From positions 1 through 19,518 of the forward strand of contig JBKPSV010000217.1 of assembly GCA_046735215.1 (NCBI GenBank): DNA of 19,518 bases. Direction: 5' to 3'. This document shows, piece after piece, positions 6,902 through 13,342 of the stretch. The translations under genes were made by a program, and so were the position numbers. The notes under the pieces are model-generated. The model saw only the letters and a list, made by a program, of their open reading frames with translations, ran no database searches and was not told the DNA's origin. This stretch comes from JAMXLO01 sp046735215. GTDB taxonomy: Bacteria; Pseudomonadota; Alphaproteobacteria; Acetobacterales; Acetobacteraceae. How positions within the stretch are numbered: the stretch's first letter is position 1; every line of letters starts with the position of its first letter.

Positions 6902-8488
6902 ATGATCCGACGTGTTACCAACTCTGTCTTTGCTGTCCTATCGATTTGCGCCACTCTATCGATTTGTGCAGCTGCGTCGGCCTCAGCCGAGCCGTTCAAG
7001 TGTCCAGGTGTCGGCGGCAATTTCACCTTTGGTCAGGAGGCCAATATCAACGGCCTAGATCAGATGACCTCTGGCACGATTTCGACGCGCAATGTCGCCA
7101 TGAACATGTTTGAATCCCTGATGACACGCGACGAGAATTTCAACCCGATTCTGGAACTCGGGGATTCGATGGCGGAGACCTCGGATCATCTGACATACAC
7201 CTTCAAACTGCGCCAGGGTATCCGCTTCCATAATGGGAAGGAGATGACGTCGGCCGATGTCGTCGCCTCATTCGATCGCTACGCCAGGATCGGCCTGTAT
7301 CGCAGCTCGCTTGCCAATGTCGATCGCTGGGAAGCACCCGACAAGGACACGTTCGTCATCCATCTGAAGAACGTGCAGCCGACCTTCCTGGAAATCCTGA
7401 GTTCGTTCGGCGCTCCGATTGTGATCATCCCCGCGGAAAACAAGGATGATCCGCCGATGCAGCTGAAGACGATCGGCACGGGGCCGTGGCAGCTGGTCGA
7501 GTCGGTTCCGGGTGCCTACGTCAAGATGAAGCGCTACGAGGCCTATAAGCCCAATGTGAACTTTGATCAGAGGACCGGTCTTGGTGGCTATAAGCGCGCC
7601 TGCTTCGACACGGTGACCTACCGCATCATAACCGAACCGCAGGCGCGCGTCGCCGGCCTGAGGACTGGCGAACTGCAGGGCGTAGAGGACCTGCCCAGCA
7701 AGTCGTTGGCCGATTTGAAGAACGACAAGAACATCAACATCATGCCCTTGCAGAACTGGTGGATCCAGATTGCACAACCGAATGTCTCCATCCCACCCAC
7801 CGACAACCTGATGTTCCGCAAGGCGGTAATGGCCCTGCTTGACATGGACGAGATCATGGACGCCGCGTCTGATGGCAACTACCGCCTGAATATCGGGTTC
7901 CAGTATCCCTATCAGACATTCTACTCCGACGCGGGCAAAGACCTCTACAACACCAAGAACTCCGACCTCGCGCGCAAATACCTCGCGCAGTCAGGTTATA
8001 AGGGCGAGCCGGTCGTCCTCCTGACCAACAAAGACTATCCGGCTATGTACAACGCGGCGCTGGTGATGCAGCAACAGATGCAGGCGATCGGCATCAACGC
8101 CCAACTCAAGGTGGTGGACTGGCCGACCTCTGTCCAGATGGCGCTGAAGTCCGATACCGGCTGGAATTTTTTTCACACCGGCTGGGGTACGCAGCCAGCC
8201 CTTGGCGCGTTCGCCACCATGCAGCTCTTTGTACGGCCTGGTGCGGTGTTCATGCCGAAGGACGGCAAAGATGATGCGCAGGTGCTGGAGTATTGGACCG
8301 AGATGAACAGCCTGCCGACGTTAGACGGCCGCAAGCAGGCCTTCGCCAGGATGCAGCACTATGTGCTGGATCAGGTCTACTCTGTGCCTATGGGTTCGCT
8401 GACCAAGGTGCAGGCCGTGCGCTCCAACGTGAAAGGCTACGTGCCGTACCGCGTCCCTCGCCTGTCGAACGTCTGGTTCGAGCACTGA
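6902..8488 (+). CDS. ABC transporter substrate-binding protein, family 5 (dipeptide/oligopeptide type)
   Basis: A periplasmic binding protein of the DppA/OppA family (528 aa, normal length). It has a Sec signal peptide with a hydrophobic core and probable cleavage after ASA near residue 30. Family signatures are NVAMNMFESLMTRDENFNP, YTFKLRQGIRFHNGKEMTSADVVASFDRY at about residues 98-128, and LKTIGTGPWQLVE. The start is ATG 6902 with AGGA upstream; the open frame reaching back to 6113 is antisense to the neighbouring gene and is not translated. No DppB/C/D/F genes follow, so it is an orphan that must use a permease encoded elsewhere. Divergence from the dimethylformamidase-like gene suggests a shared amide or peptide-like compound (inference). 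Part of the signal peptide is a tandem duplication (LSICAT LSICAA). Confidence 0.92.
   Translation: MIRRVTNSVFAVLSICATLSICAAASASAEPFKCPGVGGNFTFGQEANINGLDQMTSGTISTRNVAMNMFESLMTRDENFNPILELGDSMAETSDHLTYTFKLRQGIRFHNGKEMTSADVVASFDRYARIGLYRSSLANVDRWEAPDKDTFVIHLKNVQPTFLEILSSFGAPIVIIPAENKDDPPMQLKTIGTGPWQLVESVPGAYVKMKRYEAYKPNVNFDQRTGLGGYKRACFDTVTYRIITEPQARVAGLRTGELQGVEDLPSKSLADLKNDKNINIMPLQNWWIQIAQPNVSIPPTDNLMFRKAVMALLDMDEIMDAASDGNYRLNIGFQYPYQTFYSDAGKDLYNTKNSDLARKYLAQSGYKGEPVVLLTNKDYPAMYNAALVMQQQMQAIGINAQLKVVDWPTSVQMALKSDTGWNFFHTGWGTQPALGAFATMQLFVRPGAVFMPKDGKDDAQVLEYWTEMNSLPTLDGRKQAFARMQHYVLDQVYSVPMGSLTKVQAVRSNVKGYVPYRVPRLSNVWFEH
6938..6973 (+). repeat. Tandem 18-bp duplication in signal-peptide coding region
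   Basis: Two adjacent 18-bp units, each starting CTATCGATTTG, at 6938-6955 and 6956-6973, match at 15 of 18 positions. They keep the frame and add one copy of LSICA(T/A) to the hydrophobic core of the signal peptide. Confidence 0.8.
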
Positions 8489-8706
8489 GCCGGCCGCAGC
8501 GTCAGCGCCTGGTCGATCGCGCCGTCGCCGGGCAGAACCGACGCGCAGTCCCCACCGACACCCGCTACTGGCCGCCATCGGCCATCGACGGCCGATGCAA
8601 TAAATTTAGCGGGTAACGCTTACGTTACCAATCGAAACGTCTAGATTCGCTTATGTGAGCCGGGCATGTCAGCCTTAAATTGGTCTCACGATTTGAGAAT
8701 CCCGAA
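8489..8706. promoter_or_regulatory. Spacer before the LuxR-type regulator, two dyads
   Basis: No gene was found in this 218-bp spacer. A perfect 8-bp stem CATCGGCC (8576-8583) / GGCCGATG (8590-8597) with a 6-base loop could end the binding-protein transcript, though no T-run follows. A second perfect dyad, GGTAACG (8612-8618) / CGTTACC (8623-8629) around CTTA, lies about 80 bases before the regulator start and looks like an operator. The region just downstream is AT-richer and could contain the promoter. Confidence 0.45.
8576..8597 (+). terminator. Hairpin after the family-5 binding protein gene
   Basis: A perfect 8-bp inverted repeat CATCGGCC/GGCCGATG with loop ATCGAC lies 88 bases after the binding-protein stop. 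It is followed by CAATAAATTT rather than a T-tract, so intrinsic termination is possible but unproven. Confidence 0.3.
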
Positions 8707-9426
8707 ATGCCTGATATGCGTGGGACTGTCACACCTATGACGACGAACGAGTTCGCCGAAATCACCCTCATGGTCGCGGACAGGGCTACCCTGTTTCGCC
8801 ACGGCCTGCTTGGACTGTTGAAGGAACATCGACCACGTTGGTGCTGCGCCGAGGCCGGCACGGTGGAGGGCGTTCTGGCGCATCTGCGCGCTGAGCCTGT
8901 CGATATCCTGCTGTATGACATGCAACTCGGCAACCAGGCCGAGATGGCAAGTTTGCGTAAATTGCGGACGGAGTTTCCGCAGCAGCTGATCGTGGCAGTG
9001 GCCGACAATGCGGATCGGGCGGTGATCCTGGATTCGCTCACCGCCGGCGCAAACGGTTACGTGCTGAGGTCTACCACACTCACGCAATTGCTGCGCGCTA
9101 TCGAGACGGTGTTGTCCGGGGCGGTCTTCGCCCCGGGCACGCTGGCGGGCGCCCAATCCTCGCCACCAAGAAGCGCCCAACCAGAAGTCAGCCCCCTGCT
9201 CGCCAATTTGACCGAGCGACAGATCGAGGTATTTCGGCTGCTATCAGAAGGCTGTGCCACCAAGACGATCGCGCGCCGGCTCGGCCTGGCGATCGGCACG
9301 GTGAAGGTACATCTCGCGGCAATTTACCGCGTGCTCGACGCACACAATCGCATCGAGGCGCTGGCAAAGGCGCGAGGCACCGTCCTGACCGCACCCTCAG
9401 GCGCGGCGGAATTGCTCGCAGCCTAG
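8707..9426 (+). CDS. LuxR/NarL-type response regulator with atypical receiver
   Basis: A two-domain regulator (239 aa from ATG 8707; ATG 8737 and TTG 8680 are alternatives). Residues about 18-140 form a receiver domain: the phosphoryl-acceptor Asp is in VDILLYDMQL (D71) and one acidic-pocket Asp is in LMVADR (D25). The conserved Thr/Ser after beta-4 is replaced (LIVAVADN), and the conserved Lys is Arg in GANGYVLRSTT (R121). Residues about 146-165 are a Ser/Pro/Ala linker. Residues 167-223 are a LuxR helix-turn-helix (LTERQIEVFRLLSEG, then KTIARRLGLAIGTVKVHLAAIYRVL) that should bind DNA. No sensor kinase is adjacent. It is followed by a CtrA paralog that also has a degenerate receiver. Family assignment is strong; the partner and target genes are unknown. 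Confidence 0.9.
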   Translation: MPDMRGTVTPMTTNEFAEITLMVADRATLFRHGLLGLLKEHRPRWCCAEAGTVEGVLAHLRAEPVDILLYDMQLGNQAEMASLRKLRTEFPQQLIVAVADNADRAVILDSLTAGANGYVLRSTTLTQLLRAIETVLSGAVFAPGTLAGAQSSPPRSAQPEVSPLLANLTERQIEVFRLLSEGCATKTIARRLGLAIGTVKVHLAAIYRVLDAHNRIEALAKARGTVLTAPSGAAELLAA

Positions 9427-9874
9427 TTTCAGCTTCGCGTCGGAAACCGAGCCAGCTCCAACACCGCAGCGGCGCTTATGACCCGCGACGGGGTCAACGC
9501 GGGGGTTGAGCGCTACTGCTGGCGGGGCCTGGAATAATAGGTCGGCATCCATGTGCGGTAAGCCCTGAGACATTGGGCTCCGGCAGACGTTTGCTACCGT
9601 CAGCTTATTGATGGCCGCGGTGTGCACACCCGCTACAACGCTAATCCGTCCATCCGATGAACGGAATGAGCGCCGTAACGTAAGCGCTGCCACCGTGCCG
9701 GTGCCGCGCCGGCCTCAATTTGCCGCTGTCGGCCCGTATTCATTACGTTATCGTTTCCCTTAGGCCATAAGGACTAGGCCGGCTATCCCTCCGAACAGTC
9801 CATCAGGCGGAATGAATTTACGGCTTCGTTTCGATACATTCCGCTCCGACATCAACCCGGGAAGGAATTCTCCC
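9427..9874. promoter_or_regulatory. 448-bp leader region of the CtrA-like gene
   Basis: No gene was found here. The region contains GTAACGTAAGCG (9675-9686), the exact reverse complement of 12 bases (8617-8628) of the dyad upstream of the preceding LuxR-type gene. It is framed by a 5-bp AGCGC/GCGCT stem at 9669-9688, and a related ATTACGTTATCG follows near 9743. A GCCGG/CCGGC stem lies near 9697-9713. AAGGA at 9862-9866, 8 bases before ATG 9875, is a good Shine-Dalgarno and decides the start of the next gene against the upstream ATG 9812. Confidence 0.45.
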
Positions 9875-10642
9875 ATGCTGGTCTTGCGGGTCGGTAACGC
9901 CACGTTCTGCCGTGGCGGCAATGCCACTGTGCTCCAGCACCATGGCATCCGGAGCGAACAAGCTGCATCCGGTCGTGAGGCTTTGGAATTCCTCCGCCTG
10001 TACGACTACGACCTGGTGCTGATGGATCTGCAGCTTTCGGACATGCCTGCTTATGAAGTCGTGCGGATGATGCGCTCGGCCGGGCTGAAGACCCCGGTCG
10101 TGATCCTGTCCGATACTGCCACCGTGCAGGCGAAGGTGAAGGCGCTCGACCAGGGCGCGGATGATTTCCTCCAGACGCCATGCGACGCCGAAGAGATCCT
10201 GGCCCGGATTCGTGCTGTGGTCCGCCGCAGTCAGGGCCATACGAAGTCCGCTTTGGCGCTTGGCCCGGTGGAATTATTGCTAGATCGTCGGGACGTGCGA
10301 GTGCATGGCCAGTCGCTTCATCTCTCACGCCGCGAATACGCGGTGCTGGAATTGCTGTTCCTTAAGCAAGGGCAGATCCTCAACAAAGGTGCGTTCCTTA
10401 CTCATCTCTATTGCGGCATGGAGGAGCCGGAGATGAAGACGATCGACGTGATCATCTGCCGGCTGCGCAAAAAGCTGGCTGTGGCGGGCGTGCCATCGCT
10501 GATCGATACCGTGTGGGGTTGCGGCTACATCCTGCGCGACCCGTCGGCCGACCCGCAGGATGAAAAACGCGACGCGAACCCGCTTCCCGCCCGCGAGCGC
10601 GACGAAATCGGCTGGTCCAGCCGCATGCCGGTCGCAGCCTGA
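9875..10642 (+). CDS. CtrA-like OmpR-family response regulator with degenerate receiver
   Basis: Clearly related to the cell-cycle regulator CtrA along its length: DYDLVLMDLQLSDMPAYEV with the acceptor Asp at D51 (the same number as in Caulobacter CtrA), IRAVVRRSQGH, and the winged helix REYAVLELLFLKQGQILNK with FLTHLYCGMEEPEMKTIDV and RLRKKLA, ending DTVWGCGYILRDP. The start ATG 9875 is supported by AAGGA at 9862-9866 and by alignment with CtrA Met1. Differences from CtrA are striking: the acidic trio E7-D8-D9 is G7-N8-A9, and the invariant Lys of the DDYMTKPF motif is Thr (DDFLQTPC). Mg-dependent phosphorylation is therefore unlikely, while the DNA-binding domain looks intact. The C-terminus carries about 30 extra charged residues. 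It is probably a paralog of the housekeeping CtrA, with a different mode of control. Confidence 0.9.
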   Translation: MLVLRVGNATFCRGGNATVLQHHGIRSEQAASGREALEFLRLYDYDLVLMDLQLSDMPAYEVVRMMRSAGLKTPVVILSDTATVQAKVKALDQGADDFLQTPCDAEEILARIRAVVRRSQGHTKSALALGPVELLLDRRDVRVHGQSLHLSRREYAVLELLFLKQGQILNKGAFLTHLYCGMEEPEMKTIDVIICRLRKKLAVAGVPSLIDTVWGCGYILRDPSADPQDEKRDANPLPARERDEIGWSSRMPVAA

Positions 10643-10650
10643 CAGCTCAC

Positions 10651-10709
10651 CAGCGAGAGCGTAGCGACACGGTCCCCGCAACCGTGGCGGACCGGAACTG
10701 CTCTCGCTG
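10651..10709. terminator. Nested hairpin between convergent regulator genes
   Basis: A perfect 10-bp inverted repeat CAGCGAGAGC (10651-10660) / GCTCTCGCTG (10700-10709) encloses a second one, CGGTCC (10670-10675) / GGACCG (10689-10694). It lies 8 bases after the CtrA-like stop and 61 bases from the end of the convergent sigma factor gene. The position suggests a two-way terminator. There is no T-run on either side, so another structural role is possible. Confidence 0.5.
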
Positions 10710-10770
10710 AAGAATAGGCAACGCTCCGCCAGTTATTGGGCGGGACGCCGGCCTGACGCCAGAGGCAGGA

Positions 10771-11772
10771 TCAGCCCACCGCCAGTGGCACCGGCTTGGT
10801 GGATGCCGGCTTTTCCGCCGGGGCGCCGGCCGCGCGTCGCGGCGCACGTACGGCTGGCATTGAAAACACGGGAGAGACCGAAGGGCTACCGTATCCCTCT
10901 TGCGCCAAGACCATGGCAATCTTGCGTTTGGCGCTTGCCTCGAGCTGACTGACCCGCTCTCGCGTGACCCCGAACTGTTGGGCCAGCGTCTCCAGGTGCA
11001 CCACGTCGCCATCATCCTGCATGCAACGCGCGAGGAACACTGCCCGCTCCCGCTCACCCAGCGCTTCGTGCACCAGCTGCATGATACGTTCGCGTACCTT
11101 CGCATGGTCCAGCCGATGCATCACGTCTTCTTCCGGCGAGTGTCCTTCGGCCGCGAGTGTTTCCTGTAGATTTGCCTCGCCCGTCGCTTCGGTCCGCTCA
11201 CCTTCGAAACTCAGGGCGCCGTCGTGGATCAGCCTCAGGCTGGAGGCGACTTCATCGGCATCCAGACCCAGGCGTCGGCCAATTCGCGCGTACAGCTCCA
11301 CTTCAGTCGCATCGACATTTTCTCGCTCGCAGCTGCGATGGGCATCGGCGAACAGCCTGCGTGCCGAACAAGCTAGCTGGCGGTGCGCAATGCTGGCGGG
11401 CAACCTCACAGGGGCGGCGTTGCGGCGGATATAGTCCTGGATGTACGAGCGGATCCAGCCGATCGCATAGGTCGCCAGGCGCGTCTCGAACCGCTCGGCG
11501 TCGAACCGCGCGATGGCGGTATGCAGCCCGAGATGGCCTGCGCCAATCAGGTCGACCAGTTCTATATTGCGTCGCCGGTAGCGCGTGGCGATCGCCACCA
11601 CCAACTTGCTGTGGCTTTCCCAGAGCGTGGTCAACGCAGTCTGGCGCTCCTCCGCATCCATCGAGGTCTGGAAGATGCGTAGCAACTGCCGTTCGCGTTC
11701 GGGCCCCAGATTGGACCAATTCCGTTGTGTGCGAATGGCAAGATCGCGCCACCCGCTTGTCTTCGTCGACAT
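10771..11772 (-). CDS. RpoH-like (sigma-70 family) RNA polymerase sigma factor
   Basis: A 333-aa sigma-70 family protein closest in layout to the heat-shock sigma-32 group. Region 2 is at about 49-119 (HSKLVVAIATRYRRRNIELVDLI, GLHTAIARFDAERFETRLATY, then AIGWIRSYIQDYIRRN), covering core binding and -10 recognition. Region 3 is about 150-210. Region 4 is at 235-292, with the -35 helix-turn-helix LETLAQQFGVTRERVSQLEASAKRKI. The RpoH box, normally close to QRKLFFNLR, here reads HRQLACSAR (130-138), so this is a divergent paralog rather than a standard RpoH. About 40 residues rich in Pro and Ala extend the C-terminus. The start ATG 11772 has AAGGG a few bases upstream. The gene is convergent with the CtrA-like regulator. 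The regulon is unknown. Confidence 0.88.
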   Translation of the reverse strand: MSTKTSGWRDLAIRTQRNWSNLGPERERQLLRIFQTSMDAEERQTALTTLWESHSKLVVAIATRYRRRNIELVDLIGAGHLGLHTAIARFDAERFETRLATYAIGWIRSYIQDYIRRNAAPVRLPASIAHRQLACSARRLFADAHRSCERENVDATEVELYARIGRRLGLDADEVASSLRLIHDGALSFEGERTEATGEANLQETLAAEGHSPEEDVMHRLDHAKVRERIMQLVHEALGERERAVFLARCMQDDGDVVHLETLAQQFGVTRERVSQLEASAKRKIAMVLAQEGYGSPSVSPVFSMPAVRAPRRAAGAPAEKPASTKPVPLAVG

Positions 11773-12112
11773 GCGGCCCTTTCGCTATATCAATCCAGGA
11801 CGCCATTTCGTCTTCCGCGCGGAGACCCCGGCCCATGCGCTCGACTTATACGAAGAGTTAACGATCCCTAAAAGGTTTATATCGGAACTGTTACCTCTTT
11901 TGCAAGTTGGTTGCAGGGAAAACCATTGCATCGGAGCTCGCACCTCTTGAACCGGCAAACCCCGTGAAAGCGATAACGGCGGCTTAGGGAACAAGTCGGC
12001 AATGGCAACGAAGCGCCCTTGTTAGTTCACTATCTGTTCTGAATATGGTGTGCGGCCGCCCAGCTTGTCCCCAGGGCTTGAGGCGGCGGTCACTCCGCGC
12101 CAACACTCCAGC
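11773..12112. promoter_or_regulatory. 340-bp divergent control region, sigma factor / DadA-like gene
   Basis: No gene was found in this spacer, which holds the promoters of the leftward sigma factor gene and the rightward dehydrogenase gene. Its middle is clearly AT-richer than the surroundings. Two motifs stand out: TTAA-N7-TAAA at 11858-11872, one mismatch from the CtrA consensus TTAA-N7-TTAA, and GGAAC-N17-GTT at 11884-11908 reading rightward, which fits the alphaproteobacterial EcfG general-stress promoter pattern. Both are short and could be chance. Confidence 0.4.
11884..11908 (+). promoter_or_regulatory. Possible EcfG-type (general stress sigma) promoter
   Basis: GGAAC (11884-11888), 17 bases, then GTT (11906-11908). 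The published alphaproteobacterial EcfG consensus is GGAAC-N16/17-cGTT; the base before GTT is A here instead of C. It reads toward the DadA-like gene, about 205 bases upstream of its start, leaving a long leader. Confidence 0.25.
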
Positions 12113-13333
12113 ATGCGTATCCTGATCATGGGCGGCGGTGTGGTGGGTGTAACGACAGCCTATCAACTGCTCAAGGACGGCCACGACGTCGTACTGCTTG
12201 AACGGCAGGACGCCGTGGCGCGTGAAACGAGCTGGGGCAACGCGGGCATGATAGCGCCCGGGCACTCCTTTGTCTGGTCATCGCCTCGCGCTCCCCGGAT
12301 CTTGCTTAAATCGTTGTTCCGCAAAGACCAGGCGCTGCGCTTCCGATTCTCGGCCGATCCACGGTTGTACTCCTGGTCACTGAAGTTCCTAGCGGAGTGC
12401 ACCGAGGCAAAGGCACGACGCAACACGCTGCGCAAACATCGGATTGCGATGTACTCACAACGCATATTGCACGAGGTGATCTCCGAGGAGCCGCTGGATT
12501 ACGACCGCAATGCACGCGGGGTGCTTTATTTTTATCGCGAGGCGGCGGCGCTGGAAGCTGGCGTTGCCCACATGCAGATCCTGGCCGAAGACGGACAGGA
12601 GATCCGGGTTCTGGACCGCGCAGAGGTGAAAGAGCTCGAACCGGCGCTCGAGGGAGACATCGCCGGGGCCATCTACTGCCCGACGGACGAGACCGGCGAT
12701 TCACACAAGTTCACGCGCGCACTCGCCGAACGCTGCATCGCGTTGGGTGGGGAGTTCCATACCGGCACCAGCATTACCGCGATCGACGCCGCCGGGGATG
12801 CTGTCAGCGCCGTGCGAACGGCCGACAAGACGTTCATGGCCGATGCCTACGTCATGGCGCTGGGAAGCTACAGTCCAATCGTCGCGCGACGGATCGGCGT
12901 CGACCTGCCGGTGTATCCGATAAAGGGCTACTCACTGACCATTCCCGTGGGCAACCACCGGGCACCACCAACTGTCGGCGCGATCGACGAGACCAACCTC
13001 GTGGCGATATCGCGCTTCGGCGATCGCGTGCGCGTCACCGCCACCGCCGAGTTCGCCGGGTATGACACAAGCCATCGGCCGAGCGATTTCGCGTTCATGC
13101 AGTCGGTGGTGCAGCAACTCTATCCCGACGGGGCTGACTACCACCGGGCCGAGATGTGGGCTGGACTGCGGCCGATGACGCCTGACAATCTGCCGATCCT
13201 GGGGCGTAAGAAGCACCGCAATCTGTGGTTCAACACCGGCCATGGCCATATCGGCTGGACAATGTCGCATGGTACTGCCCGGATTACCGCGGACCTGATC
13301 GCCGGACGCGCGCCGGCGGTGCCAGTGGACTAG
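12113..13333 (+). CDS. DadA-like FAD-dependent D-amino-acid dehydrogenase
   Basis: A 406-aa FAD-dependent oxidoreductase of the DAO/DadA group, expected to deaminate D-amino acids (or a related N-substituted amino acid) to 2-oxo acids and pass electrons to the respiratory chain. The dinucleotide-binding motif is at the N-terminus (MRILIMGGGVVGVTTAYQLL, with the ribose-binding Glu at residue 30), followed by TSWGNAGMIAPG. The C-terminal block with WAGLRPMTPDNLPILG and NTGHGHIGWTMSHGTA matches DadA closely. The start at ATG 12113 places the GxGxxG motif at the usual distance; an in-frame ATG at 12050 would add 21 non-conserved residues. No clear Shine-Dalgarno is seen. The stop is overlapped by the ribosome site of the next gene, so the two form an operon. 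The exact substrate is not shown. Confidence 0.88.
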   Translation: MRILIMGGGVVGVTTAYQLLKDGHDVVLLERQDAVARETSWGNAGMIAPGHSFVWSSPRAPRILLKSLFRKDQALRFRFSADPRLYSWSLKFLAECTEAKARRNTLRKHRIAMYSQRILHEVISEEPLDYDRNARGVLYFYREAAALEAGVAHMQILAEDGQEIRVLDRAEVKELEPALEGDIAGAIYCPTDETGDSHKFTRALAERCIALGGEFHTGTSITAIDAAGDAVSAVRTADKTFMADAYVMALGSYSPIVARRIGVDLPVYPIKGYSLTIPVGNHRAPPTVGAIDETNLVAISRFGDRVRVTATAEFAGYDTSHRPSDFAFMQSVVQQLYPDGADYHRAEMWAGLRPMTPDNLPILGRKKHRNLWFNTGHGHIGWTMSHGTARITADLIAGRAPAVPVD

Positions 13334-13342
13334 GAGGCAGCG

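Noticed and set aside
9812..9874. Earlier ATG of the CtrA-like gene
   Set aside because: The AAGGA 8 bases before ATG 9875 and the alignment with CtrA Met1 favour the later start; the added 21 residues match nothing in the family.
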